DNA of 64,000 bases, from assembly GCA_036556425.1 (NCBI GenBank), contig DATBJJ010000110.1:52173-116172 (forward strand), written 5' to 3'. Below, in pieces: positions 44,028 to 53,492 of this stretch (position 1 is the first letter of the stretch; every line of letters begins with the position of its first letter). This stretch comes from DATBJJ01 sp036556425. Lineage in GTDB: Bacteria; Acidobacteriota; Vicinamibacteria; Vicinamibacterales; 2-12-FULL-66-21. Made by a program: the position numbers and the translations under genes. The notes under the pieces were generated by a model. The model had not been told where the DNA came from. It did no database searches and worked only from the letters and a program-made list of their open reading frames with translations.

Positions 44028-45728
44028 ATGGACAACCCTGCAACGGAACCGGTCCGCGACGCCGCAGCGCCGCTGGACTTCATCCGGACGATCGTGAGCG
44101 AGGATATCAGGGCCGCGAAGCACGGCGGCCGCGTGGCCACGCGCTTTCCTCCAGAGCCGAACGGCTATCTTCACATCGGCCATGCGAAATCGATCTGCCT
44201 GAACTTCGGCGTCGCCGAAGAGTTCGGCGGCACGTGCAATCTGCGGTTCGACGACACGAATCCGACCAAGGAAGACACCGAATACGTCGACGCCATCCAG
44301 GAAGACGTGCGATGGCTCGGCTTCAACTGGCCCGGCGAGCCGCTGTACGCCTCGGACTATTTCGACGAGCTCTACGGCTACGCCGTTCACTTGATCGAGA
44401 AGGGCCTGGCCTATGTCGACAACTTGTCCGCGGACGAGATCCGCGCGTATCGCGGCACGCTGACCGAACCGGGGAAGGACAGCCCGCATCGCGACCGATC
44501 CATTCAAGAGAACCTCGATCTCTTCTCGCGCATGCGCGCCGGAGAATTCGAGGACGGTGCGCTCGTGCTGCGCGCGAAGATCGACATGGCGTCGCCGAAT
44601 CTCAACATGCGCGATCCCGTGCTCTACCGGATCCGCCGCGCGCATCACCACCGGACCGGCGACGCGTGGTGCATCTATCCGATGTACGACTTCGCGCATT
44701 CGCCGTCGGACGCGATCGAGCACATCACGCACTCGCTCTGCACGCTCGAGTTCGAGGCCCATCGTCCGCTCTACGACTGGCTCGTCGACAACATGCCCGT
44801 GCCGTCGAAGCCGCGGCAGATCGAGTTCGCGCGGCTGAATCTGTCGTACACCGTGACGAGCAAGCGCACGCTGCGCGAGCTGATCGAAGAGGGGCGCGTG
44901 GCGGGTTGGGACGATCCGCGAATGCCGACGATCGTCGGGATGCGGCGCCGCGGGTACACGCCGGAAGCCATCCGCGCGTTCTGCGATCGGATCGGCGTCG
45001 CGAAGCGCGAGAACATGGTGGACGTCGCGCTGCTCGAGCACGCGGTCCGCGAAGATCTCAACAAGCGCGCGCCGCGCGCGATGGCGGTCCTCGATCCCGT
45101 GCGCGTCGTGCTCGAGAACTATCCCGAGGACCTCGTCGAGGAATTCGAGATCGTCAACAATCCGGAAGATGCGTCGGCCGGCACGCGGCGCGTCCCGTTC
45201 TCGCGCGCGCTCTTCATCGAGCGCGACGACTTCCGCGAGGACCCGCCGAAGAAGTTCTTTCGTCTGAGCCCCGGGCGCGAGGTCCGCCTGCGCGGCGCGT
45301 ACTTCGTCACGTGCACCGGCGTCGTGAAGGACCCCGCGACCGGCGCGATCGTGGAGCTGCGCTGCACGTACGATCCGGCGACGCGCGGCGGCGACGCGCC
45401 GGACCGCCGCAAGGTGAAGTCGACCCTGCACTGGGTGTCCGCGGCGCACGCGATCGATGCGGAAGTGCGGTTGTACGATCGGCTGTTCACCAGCGAGAAT
45501 CCGAGCGCGGCCGACGACTATCGATCCGATCTCAACCCGCACTCCCTCGAGGTGCGGACGGGCGCGAAGATCGAGCCGAGCCTCGCGGCGGCGGCGCCCG
45601 GGACGCGGTTTCAATTCGAGCGCCTCGGCTACTTCGCCGTCGATCGCGACACGTCGCCGGGCCGTCCCGTCTTCAATCGCACGGTCACGCTCAAGGACAC
45701 CTGGGCCCGCATCGAACAAAAGGGCTGA
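44028..45728 (+). CDS. glnS: Glutaminyl-tRNA synthetase
   Basis: The start is ATG 44028 with GGAGG at 44014-44018 (566 residues). The class I core shows PPEPNGYLHIGHAKSI (HIGH motif), FDDTNPTKEDTEYVDAIQEDVRWLGF, and TVTSKRTLREL at the KMSKS position (VMSKRKL in E. coli). GWDDPRMPTIVGMRRRGYTPEAIRAFC and the beta-barrel anticodon part follow (RVPFSRALFIERDDFRE, FFRLSPGREVRLRGAYFV). The sequence fits GlnRS rather than GluRS, so charging of tRNA-Gln is direct here. Length matches E. coli (554). Confidence 0.97.
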   Translation: MDNPATEPVRDAAAPLDFIRTIVSEDIRAAKHGGRVATRFPPEPNGYLHIGHAKSICLNFGVAEEFGGTCNLRFDDTNPTKEDTEYVDAIQEDVRWLGFNWPGEPLYASDYFDELYGYAVHLIEKGLAYVDNLSADEIRAYRGTLTEPGKDSPHRDRSIQENLDLFSRMRAGEFEDGALVLRAKIDMASPNLNMRDPVLYRIRRAHHHRTGDAWCIYPMYDFAHSPSDAIEHITHSLCTLEFEAHRPLYDWLVDNMPVPSKPRQIEFARLNLSYTVTSKRTLRELIEEGRVAGWDDPRMPTIVGMRRRGYTPEAIRAFCDRIGVAKRENMVDVALLEHAVREDLNKRAPRAMAVLDPVRVVLENYPEDLVEEFEIVNNPEDASAGTRRVPFSRALFIERDDFREDPPKKFFRLSPGREVRLRGAYFVTCTGVVKDPATGAIVELRCTYDPATRGGDAPDRRKVKSTLHWVSAAHAIDAEVRLYDRLFTSENPSAADDYRSDLNPHSLEVRTGAKIEPSLAAAAPGTRFQFERLGYFAVDRDTSPGRPVFNRTVTLKDTWARIEQKG

Positions 45729-45842
45729 CTTCGTCGGTCTTTACGACCGCTAAAGGGCGAACGAAGTCTTGTCCGGGGAAGACTTCCTGGCGATTCCAAT
45801 CCCGTAATCTCCGCTAAGCGCAGCAAAACCAAGTCGTTGCCC
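45727..45842 (+). promoter_or_regulatory. Structured leader with mutually exclusive hairpins
   Basis: Starting at the glnS stop, GACTTCGT (45727-45734) can pair with ACGAAGTC (45761-45768), enclosing CGGTC-TTTAC-GACCG (45735-45749). The same right arm overlaps GAAGTCTT (45763-45770), which pairs perfectly with AAGACTTC (45779-45786). A longer-range pair, GGGC(G)AACG (45755-45763) with CGTTGCCC (45835-45842), would close the domain. The downstream gene (45954) encodes a PilZ protein. This could be an attenuator or riboswitch; I cannot match it to a known class. Confidence 0.35.
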
Positions 45843-45953
45843 GCCGGTGTGTCCAGGCGGCCCACGGCACCCGCCTTGCGTTTTCGATGGGTGCCGGCGG
45901 TGACGGCACAAGACACGAAGAGACAACAACGCTTGAGAAAGTCGAGAAGAGCA

Positions 45954-47192
45954 ATGTCGCGCATTTTGGCAATCGAACCGGATCCGAAGCGGAAGCGTGT
46001 GCTCGCCGGCCTCGTTCGCGAGTACGTGAAGGCCCAACTGACGATCGCGGACACGGCGCGCGCCGCGATCGCGATGATTCACGACCAGATTCCCGACGTG
46101 ATCCTCGCGCCCGCGCTGTTGTCGCCGCGCGACGGCGCCGAGTTGATCGCGCACATCCGTGAGCGTCAGGACGCGCCGCACGTGCAGCTCCTGACGATTC
46201 CCGCGCTCGATCTCCTCTGCGACGCGCCGCAGGAGGAGCGCCGCGGGCTCCTCGGCCCGTTGTTCTCGCGCCGAACCGCGCCTTCGGCGCCGCAATACGA
46301 TCGCGCCATGGTCGGCGCGCAAATCGCCGACGGCCTGGCGCGCGCGCTCGAAGTGCGGCGCGAGCACGAAGCGGCGGTGGCCTATCGCGAAGAGCTCGCG
46401 CGCACGATCGCCGAGCGCCGCGAACTGTCGTTGATCCGTCCGTTCGACGGCGCCGCCGCCCGGCAGGCCGGCGTCGACACGCTCGTCGTGGAAGCGATTC
46501 CCTATCACGTGAAGACCGGCGCCGAGCGGCGCGCCGCGCTCCGCCGCGCGCACGAGGATTTGCCGTGGCTCTCGACGGCCAAGCTCGGATGGGGCACGGA
46601 CGTCGCGCTCGTCAACATCTCGACGAGCGGCGTGTTGATGGAAACGGGATCGAAGTTCCTCCCCGGGAGCACGACCGAGCTGCACCTGACCGGTCCGAGC
46701 ACCGAGATGATCGTGCCCGTTCGGTTCGTCCGCAGCGACGTCGCGCGGATCGATCGCCTCGGCGTGAAGTACCACGCGGCGGCCGCCTTCGATCGCGAAA
46801 TCGATCTCGCGGGTCCCCGAAGCACGTCGGCCTCGCGATCTCGAGCGCAAGCGCTCGCCGATCTGTTCTCGTCGGTTCTCGCCGGCCGCGATCGCCGGCC
46901 GGAGCCGCCGCACGCGCGGTTCGTCAGAGGCGTGGCCGAGTTGGTCGGCGCGCGCGACGTGCAACTGCGTATGATGCCGCTGGGATCGGCAGCCTCGCGC
47001 GACGCGCTGTGTTTCGATCTCCCCGATGACGACCGGTTCCGCCGGACGCTGCAGGTGGCGTTCGATCGTCCGCACGCCGTGACGGAACAGCAGCGCACCC
47101 TGCTGCGCGCGGCGGCGCTCCTCGCGGCCGCCACGCTGGAGTTGGAGGCGCCCGCGCGCGAAACGAAGCTGCTCGAGGAGTGCGTGGCCTAG
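45954..47192 (+). CDS. Degenerate-receiver PilZ protein
   Basis: The start is ATG 45954 (412 residues). The N-terminal 100 residues look like a response-regulator receiver (RILAIEPDPKRKRVLAGL, PDVILAPALLSPRDGAELIAHIRE), but Ala52-Pro53 stand where the phospho-acceptor Asp should be, so it is probably a pseudo-receiver. A PilZ domain follows (about 185-290): RRAALRRAHED and VNISTSGVLMETGS. The last 120 residues are helical with a short GAF-like strand set and no motif. It may act as a cyclic-di-GMP effector. It is preceded by a structured leader and followed, on the same strand, by an Oar-like receptor. Confidence 0.8.
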   Translation: MSRILAIEPDPKRKRVLAGLVREYVKAQLTIADTARAAIAMIHDQIPDVILAPALLSPRDGAELIAHIRERQDAPHVQLLTIPALDLLCDAPQEERRGLLGPLFSRRTAPSAPQYDRAMVGAQIADGLARALEVRREHEAAVAYREELARTIAERRELSLIRPFDGAAARQAGVDTLVVEAIPYHVKTGAERRAALRRAHEDLPWLSTAKLGWGTDVALVNISTSGVLMETGSKFLPGSTTELHLTGPSTEMIVPVRFVRSDVARIDRLGVKYHAAAAFDREIDLAGPRSTSASRSRAQALADLFSSVLAGRDRRPEPPHARFVRGVAELVGARDVQLRMMPLGSAASRDALCFDLPDDDRFRRTLQVAFDRPHAVTEQQRTLLRAAALLAAATLELEAPARETKLLEECVA

Positions 47193-47258
47193 TAACGTCC
47201 AGTTGATTGACCGCGCGTCCCCAACTCTCCAACGATCTCCTGGATTGGAGGACGGGAC

Positions 47259-50200
47259 ATGCGGCACGTTTCGATCGGCACGCGTCGGCGCGCGATTGCG
47301 ACTCTCCAGGTAACGGCGCTGTTGCTCGCGGCAGCGCTCTCCGCCGGTGCACAAACCATCACCGGTCAAATCTCCGGCCGCGTCACGGATGCGTCCGGCG
47401 GCGTGCTCCCCGGCGTCACGGTAACGGTGACCAACGACGCGACCGGATTGTCCGTGACGCATGTCACCGACGCGGCCGGCGTCTACACGTTCACGAACCT
47501 GCCCGTCGGCACGTACTCGGTGTCGGCGGAGTTGCAGGGATTCCGAAAAGCCCAGCGCACGGGATTCGCGCTCACGGCGGACGGGCGCGTGTCAGCCGAC
47601 TTCTCGCTCGGCGTCGGCCAGTTGAGCGAGACCGTCGAAGTGACGGCCGTCATGGGCGAGACCGTCAACCGGACGAACGGTGAAGTCGCCCGGACGATCG
47701 ACTCGGAGCAGATTAGAGATCTCGCGTTCAACGGACGCAATTACCTCGAGCTCGCGTCGCTGATTCCGGGCGCCGTCGCGACCGACTACGATCCGCTCGC
47801 GCTCGCGACGAGCTTGAGCGTCACGGGCCAGTCGATCAACGGCAGCCGCGGCAATACCAACAACCTGACGGTGGACGGCGGCTCGAATCTCGACTCCGGA
47901 TCGAACGGCAGTCAGATCAACAACGTCAGCCTCAGCTTCATCGATCAAGTCAAGATCCAGACGTCGAACTTCTCCGTGGAGCTCGGACGCAACAGCGGCG
48001 CCGCCGTCAACGTCGTCACGCGCAGCGGGACGAACAAGTACCGCGGGTCGGCGCGGTACGACTTCCGCGACGAACGGTTCGACGAGCCGAACTACTTCGC
48101 GCCGCGCGACGCGAACGGCAACCGGACGAAGCCCGCGCTCGAGTTCCGCAACTTCGAGGGCGCGCTCGGCGGTCCGGTCATCCGAAGCCGCGTGTTCTTC
48201 TTCGGCGGCCAGCAGTATCGCGTCATCAACAGGTACACGAATCCGTCGCGGCAGACGATGCCGACGCGCGCCGAGCTCGCCGGCAATTTTTCCGTCCGCC
48301 TGCGCGGCGGCGACGGCATCGTCGGGACAGCGGATGACGGCGTGCTGAGAGATCCGACGACCGGCCAGCAGTTTTCTGGCAACGTGATTCCGTCGAACCG
48401 CATCACGCCTGACGGCCGCGCGATCGCGAACCTCTACGGACGGATGATCGATCTCGCGTCCCAGTACACGGACACGCCGACCGCGAACAACTCGACGTAC
48501 CAGCTCTACAACCCGTTCGAGCAGCGCCAGGACATCGTCCGGATCGATTGGCAGATCAATCGCGCGCAGCGCCTGCACGGACGGTATATCCACGACGAGT
48601 ACGATCTGCTCGATCCGTACGGCGTGTTCTCGGGCGCGCCGCTGCCGACCGTCCCCACGAATCGCTCGCGGCCCGGCACGGCGTACCAGATCGGCCATAC
48701 GTGGGTCGTGCGGACGAACATGATCAACGAGGCGCGGATCAGCGCGTCGTGGAACGGCCAGCGCATCAACCCGCAAGGGGACACGTGGGTGCGATCCACG
48801 TACGGCTTCCAATTCCCCGAGTTGTTCGAGGGCGGGTTCATCAACAACGGCATCCCGACGGTGCGCGTGACCGGCTTCCCGAATTTGATCGGGCCGTCGT
48901 TCGCGCTCCTGTCGCCGACGACGGACATCACGATCCAGGACACGCTGACCTACACACGCAACCGTCATTCGATCAGGAGCGGCTTCGCGATCACGCGCAA
49001 CCGGAAAGATCAGAACGGGCGCGCGGCGTATCTCGGCGACGTCTCGTTCAGCACGTCCGGCAACTCGAACAGCACGAACAACGCGCTGGCGGATGCGCTG
49101 CTCGGGAACTTCCGCACCTACAACGAAGCGTCCGCCGATCCGGTGGGCTTCTTCCGCTTCACGGCGTATCAGGCGTTCTTGTCCGACACGTGGAGAGTCC
49201 GGCCGAACCTGAGCCTCGAGCTTGGCGTGCGCTACGAGTATCAGATTCCGACCTACGCGCAGGGGAACAACCTCGTGAACTTCGATCCGGGCCGCTACAA
49301 CGCCGCGCAGGCGGTGACGGTCCTACCGAACGGGCTGCTGGTGCCGAACTCCGGCAACCGGTTCAACGGCCTCGTCGCCGCGGGTGATGGTGTGCCCTCC
49401 GATCAGCAGGGCAGGGTCCACCTGCTCACGGGCGGCGACTACGCGCGCATTCCGAACGGCGCGCCGCGCGGACTGTACGACGCGCAGCATCTCGTGATGC
49501 CGCGTCTCAGCTTCGCGTATTCGTTGAACGAGGCGACCGTTCTGCGCGGCGGTGCGGGGCTCTTCTACGACAAGCCCGAAGGCAACCTGATCTTCTCGCA
49601 GCTGAACATCCCTCCGGTCCTCGACAACGTGACGTACGAGAACTTCAACATCTCGGCGCCGTCGAGCGGCGCGGCCGGCGCCATCGGCGCGCTTGGCAAC
49701 ATCAGCGCGCTGGATCCGGCTCTTCAGCTCCCGTCGCAGACGAATTTCAGCATCGGCGTGCAGCGCGAGCTCGGCCGAGGCTACTTCGTCGAAGCGTCGT
49801 ATGTCGGCAACAGAGGCAGACATCTGCTGCGGCAGCCCGACATCAACCGCGCGAGCTTCGACGCGCTGCGTGCGAACGCCGCGCTGCCGGCTGCGCAGCG
49901 GGTCTCGACGAATTACCTGCGGCCGTATCACGGCTTCTCCGAGATCCGCATGCGCGTCAGCGACGCGCAGTCCACGTACAACTCACTGCAGCTCTACGCC
50001 ACGAAGCGCCGCGGCGTGCTGCAGTTCACCGTGTCCTACACGCTCGGCAAGGTGATCACGGACGCGAGCGGCAACGGCGACAACGACGCGCCGGAGGCGG
50101 CAGGCGATCGATCGTTCACGCGCGGGCCGGCGACGTTCGACAGGCGCCACGCGCTCGTGAATACCTTCACGTACCGTCCGCCGTATCTGATCGATCGCAA

Positions 50201-50645
50201 CGATTGGCTCGGCGCCATTGCCGGCGGCTGGGAGCTCAGCGGCAAGATGCGGCTGCAGTCGGGGCAGTACTATACGGCGACGGGCAACTCCTCCATTGGT
50301 GGACGACGTGCGGACTACACCGGTGAGCCGATTGCGCTCGACGATCGCGACGAGACGCGCTGGTTCAACACCGCCGCGTTCGTCGTGCCCGCGGAAGATC
50401 GCCGCGGCACGGCCACGGTCGGACAGATTCAAGGCCCGTCCTTCTATCAGTGGGATCTGTCGCTGCGGAAGAACTTCCGCGTCGGCAGACGCGTCCGGGC
50501 CACGCCGATTTTCGACGTGTTCAACCTGTTCAACCGCGTCAATTTCGGCGCGCCGGAGACGAACGTGAGCAGCGGGTCGTACGGCACGATCAGCAGCGCG
50601 CAGCCGTCTCGGCAGTTCCAGTTCGGCGTGCGCCTCGAATTCTGA
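47259..50645 (+). CDS. Oar-like TonB-dependent receptor with carboxypeptidase-regulatory N-terminus
   Basis: This 1128-residue outer-membrane protein has a signal peptide (RRAIATLQVTALLLAAALSAG), then a carboxypeptidase-regulatory fold (GQISGRVTDASGGVLPGVTVTV, GVYTFTNLPVGTYSV) and a plug with VTAVMGETVNRTNGEVARTID, LPxxGRNY-like LAFNGRNYLELASLIPG, and VDGGSNLDSGSNG. A large beta-barrel follows from about residue 235 and ends RQFQFGVRLEF, with the C-terminal Phe used by the BAM machinery. GGAGG precedes the ATG. Such receptors in Acidobacteria import glycans or bind surface polymers; the cargo cannot be told. An ADOP permease follows 45 bases later. Confidence 0.95.
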   Translation: MRHVSIGTRRRAIATLQVTALLLAAALSAGAQTITGQISGRVTDASGGVLPGVTVTVTNDATGLSVTHVTDAAGVYTFTNLPVGTYSVSAELQGFRKAQRTGFALTADGRVSADFSLGVGQLSETVEVTAVMGETVNRTNGEVARTIDSEQIRDLAFNGRNYLELASLIPGAVATDYDPLALATSLSVTGQSINGSRGNTNNLTVDGGSNLDSGSNGSQINNVSLSFIDQVKIQTSNFSVELGRNSGAAVNVVTRSGTNKYRGSARYDFRDERFDEPNYFAPRDANGNRTKPALEFRNFEGALGGPVIRSRVFFFGGQQYRVINRYTNPSRQTMPTRAELAGNFSVRLRGGDGIVGTADDGVLRDPTTGQQFSGNVIPSNRITPDGRAIANLYGRMIDLASQYTDTPTANNSTYQLYNPFEQRQDIVRIDWQINRAQRLHGRYIHDEYDLLDPYGVFSGAPLPTVPTNRSRPGTAYQIGHTWVVRTNMINEARISASWNGQRINPQGDTWVRSTYGFQFPELFEGGFINNGIPTVRVTGFPNLIGPSFALLSPTTDITIQDTLTYTRNRHSIRSGFAITRNRKDQNGRAAYLGDVSFSTSGNSNSTNNALADALLGNFRTYNEASADPVGFFRFTAYQAFLSDTWRVRPNLSLELGVRYEYQIPTYAQGNNLVNFDPGRYNAAQAVTVLPNGLLVPNSGNRFNGLVAAGDGVPSDQQGRVHLLTGGDYARIPNGAPRGLYDAQHLVMPRLSFAYSLNEATVLRGGAGLFYDKPEGNLIFSQLNIPPVLDNVTYENFNISAPSSGAAGAIGALGNISALDPALQLPSQTNFSIGVQRELGRGYFVEASYVGNRGRHLLRQPDINRASFDALRANAALPAAQRVSTNYLRPYHGFSEIRMRVSDAQSTYNSLQLYATKRRGVLQFTVSYTLGKVITDASGNGDNDAPEAAGDRSFTRGPATFDRRHALVNTFTYRPPYLIDRNDWLGAIAGGWELSGKMRLQSGQYYTATGNSSIGGRRADYTGEPIALDDRDETRWFNTAAFVVPAEDRRGTATVGQIQGPSFYQWDLSLRKNFRVGRRVRATPIFDVFNLFNRVNFGAPETNVSSGSYGTISSAQPSRQFQFGVRLEF

Positions 50646-50690
50646 TCCGGGCAGTCCAACGTTTCGGCGGCGGAGTGCATCCAAACCGTC

Positions 50691-53129
50691 GTGGTCGAGA
50701 CCTTCTGGCAGGACGCGCGATATGCGCTCCGCACGTTGAGGCGAGCGCCGGCCTTTGCCCTGGCGGCGCTCGTCACCCTCGCGCTCGGCATCGGCGCGAA
50801 CGCGGCGATCTTCAGCGTCGTGCACGCCGTGCTGCTCCGGCCGCTGCCGTACCCCGAACCGGAGCGGCTCGTGCAATTCGTGCGGCGTCATCCCGGCGGC
50901 CCGCAAGACGGCCAGACCGGCCGGCGATATCTCTTCTTTCGCGATCACTCCGACGCGGCGGTGATGGCCGCGTGGCGGAATCCCACCGGCATCAACCTCG
51001 TCGCAGGTGATTCGGCGGAATTCGTGAGGATGATGCCGGTGTCGAAGGAATTCTTCGACGTGTTCGGCGTTCGTCCGGCGCTCGGCACGGCCTTCACCGC
51101 GGATCACGATCGCGCCGGAGGACCGGCGGCCGCGATCCTCAGCCACGGTCTCTGGCTTCGCCGTTTCGGCGGCGGCCGCGACGCGATCGGCCAATCGATC
51201 GTCCTTGGCGAGCAGTCCCACGTCGTTCTCGGCGTCATGCCTCCGTCGTTCTCGTGGTTGAGCCCGGCGGATCTCTACGTGCCGCTGCGGCCCAGCACGA
51301 CCGGACCTGGCGGCGGCTTCAACTACGGCGTCGTCGCCCGGCTCCGCTCCGGGATCACGCTCGAGCAGGCGAACGCCTCCGCCGCGGCAACGTGGCAGGC
51401 GATGAGCGTGGAGTTTCCGAATCAGATCCTCAAGGGCGAGCTGCCGTCCGGATTCGAGCCGCTGCAGAAGAACCTCGCGAAAGATGTTCGCGCCGCACTG
51501 CTCACGATCCTTGGCGCGGTCGCGCTGCTTCTCGTGATCGCGTGCGCGAACACCGCGAACCTCCTGCTTGCGCGCACGGCCGGCCGCGGGCGCGAGATTG
51601 CGGTGCGCGCCGCGCTCGGCGCGGGACGCGGCCGCATCGTTCGCCAACTGCTCACCGAGAGCGTCATCCTCGCGGTCGGCGGCGGCGTGCTCGGCGTCCT
51701 GCTCGCGTATTGGGCGGTGCCCGTGCTCCTCACGCTCACGCCTCCTGGGTTCCGCGTCTATCAGGAAGTTCGTCTCGACACGACCGTGTTGTCGATCGCG
51801 CTCGCGATCGCGATTGCGACCGGGCTCGTCTTCGGCCTCGCGCCGGCCGTTGCCGTGTCGCACGCCAGCCTCGTCGACGCGTTCCGCGAAACGGGCGCTG
51901 GCGCCATCAGCAGCGGCCGATCCGCATGGGTCCGCCGAACGCTCGTCGTCGCCGAGATCGCGCTCTGCATGCTGCTGCTCGTGGGCGCCGGCCTGCTCGT
52001 GAAGACGTTCATCCGAATTCGCGCGATCGAACCGGGATTCGATCTCACGAACGTGGTGACCGCGCGCATGTCGCTGCAAGGCGAACGCTACGCGACGCCG
52101 GAATCGTATCTGCGCTTCTTCGAGCAGGGGATCGAGCGGCTGCGGCGGATTCCCGGCGTGCGGTCCGCCGCTGTGGTGAACGGCGTTCCGATCGAGCGAG
52201 GACTCAACCTCAATGTCGACATCCTCGACGTGCTCGACGGCAGCGGCAAGCTGCGCTTCGAGGACGCGCTGACGGATTGGCGGTACGTCAGCGTCGAGTA
52301 CTTCTCGACGATGGGAATGCGGGCGGCGTCGGGCCGTACGTTCAACGAGAGCGATACGAAGGGCGCGCCGCCGGTCGCGCTGGTCAACGAGGAGTTCCAG
52401 CGGCGGTTCTACGGAGGCGAGAGCGCCGTCGGCCATCGAATCCGCGTCTACGACAGCGACGGCGCGATCGAGATCGTCGGGATTGTCCGGAACGTGAAGG
52501 AGAGCGGGCTTACCAGCCGGCCGATTCCGGTGATGTACGTTCCGCTCGCGCAAGCGAATCCCTCAGGCGTACGGACGTCGCACGGATACTTTCCGATGAG
52601 CTGGGTCGTGAAGACGAGCGCGGCGAGCCCGTCGATCGAGCGCGAGATTCGCGAAGCGTTCCGCGATCTCGATCCGAGGCAGCCGGTCTCGTCGTTCAGG
52701 ACGATGGAAGACGTGCGGTCGGCGTCGATGGGCGATCGACGGTTTCAGATGACGCTGCTGATGGTGTTCGCGTCGATCGGTCTGCTGCTCGCCACCGCCG
52801 GCGTCTACGGCGTGGTCGCATACACGGCCGGGCAGCGGACGCGCGAGTTCGGGATTCGCCTCGCGCTCGGCGCGACGCGCGCGCGAATCCTTCGCACCGT
52901 GATCGCGGACGGCGTCCTCCTCGCAATCGTTGGCGTCGCGATTGGGATCGGCGCCTCCCTTCTCTCGGCGCGCGCGATTGAAGGGTTCGTGTGGGGCGTC
53001 AGCCCGCGCGACCCCGCGACGTTCGCGATCGTCGCCGCCGTTCTCGTCGTCGTCACGATCGGCGCGAGCCTCGTTCCCGCCCTCCGCGCCATACGGTTGA
53101 ATCCGATTCGGGCGATACGGGAACAGTAA
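50691..53129 (+). CDS. ADOP-family (duplicated MacB/FtsX) ABC permease
   Basis: This 812-residue permease starts at GTG 50691, 45 bases after the receptor, so it is possibly cotranscribed. Helix one is APAFALAALVTLALGIGANAAIFS; MacB core (HVVLGVMPPSFSWLSPADLYV), FtsX block (AVALLLVIACANTANLLLARTAGRGREIAVRAALGAGRG) and second half (FASIGLLLATAGVYGVVAYTAGQRTREFGIRLALGATRA) follow, ending LNPIRAIREQ. There is no prefix domain. The ribosome site is weak (GGAG lies about 16 bases upstream), so translation may depend on read-through from the receptor. Confidence 0.9.
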   Translation: MVETFWQDARYALRTLRRAPAFALAALVTLALGIGANAAIFSVVHAVLLRPLPYPEPERLVQFVRRHPGGPQDGQTGRRYLFFRDHSDAAVMAAWRNPTGINLVAGDSAEFVRMMPVSKEFFDVFGVRPALGTAFTADHDRAGGPAAAILSHGLWLRRFGGGRDAIGQSIVLGEQSHVVLGVMPPSFSWLSPADLYVPLRPSTTGPGGGFNYGVVARLRSGITLEQANASAAATWQAMSVEFPNQILKGELPSGFEPLQKNLAKDVRAALLTILGAVALLLVIACANTANLLLARTAGRGREIAVRAALGAGRGRIVRQLLTESVILAVGGGVLGVLLAYWAVPVLLTLTPPGFRVYQEVRLDTTVLSIALAIAIATGLVFGLAPAVAVSHASLVDAFRETGAGAISSGRSAWVRRTLVVAEIALCMLLLVGAGLLVKTFIRIRAIEPGFDLTNVVTARMSLQGERYATPESYLRFFEQGIERLRRIPGVRSAAVVNGVPIERGLNLNVDILDVLDGSGKLRFEDALTDWRYVSVEYFSTMGMRAASGRTFNESDTKGAPPVALVNEEFQRRFYGGESAVGHRIRVYDSDGAIEIVGIVRNVKESGLTSRPIPVMYVPLAQANPSGVRTSHGYFPMSWVVKTSAASPSIEREIREAFRDLDPRQPVSSFRTMEDVRSASMGDRRFQMTLLMVFASIGLLLATAGVYGVVAYTAGQRTREFGIRLALGATRARILRTVIADGVLLAIVGVAIGIGASLLSARAIEGFVWGVSPRDPATFAIVAAVLVVVTIGASLVPALRAIRLNPIRAIREQ

Positions 53130-53492
53130 CAGGGCTCAAGGCTCAAGCCGTGGGGCTTGCGCGACTTTCTGTGGACCACGAATCCGGAAATCGATCGGAC
53201 GTCGTTCGCAGGATGTTCACTGTCACGACGGTCATCGCAGAGCTCGCCGAGAGCGAGAGTCACGCCGAGGCAGATCTCAGTTGCCAAGTTCAAACGAGCG
53301 GCGCGGCCGCTCGCTCGACACGCCGCGATTGCGATTGCCTTTGCGCATCTCTTGCCCTCCGCGTGCTGCGCGACAACGCTTCTTCAGTGAACGTCACCGT
53401 TCGAAACAATAGGTGTTGGCGTCAAACCAAATCACTCGCCAACATTTGAGATCGAGCGTTCAGATCCAAGTGGGTCGACTAGGATCTGAGGG
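53130..53492. other. Intergenic region (363 bases), no gene seen
   Basis: The open frames here have no protein-like composition and no ribosome site. Near its end, TCAGATCC (53460-53467) and GGATCTGA (53482-53489) form a perfect 8-bp inverted repeat three bases before the hrpB GTG. It could be an operator or a translation-blocking hairpin. The stretch around 53400-53455 is AT-richer than the neighbourhood and may hold the hrpB promoter. Confidence 0.4.

Noticed and set aside
43908..45719. Upstream extension of the coiled-coil gene frame, antisense to glnS
   Set aside because: The extension lacks protein-like character; the real gene starts at 43907 with AAGGAG and a signal peptide.
45727..45842. 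Cyclic-di-GMP-I (GEMM) riboswitch
   Set aside because: The conserved GEMM core elements and the expected two-helix layout could not be matched, although a GGGCGAAC segment looks slightly similar.
49983..52553. 856-codon open frame on the minus strand
   Set aside because: It is antisense to the receptor end and the ADOP permease; composition is shadow-like and no motif is present.
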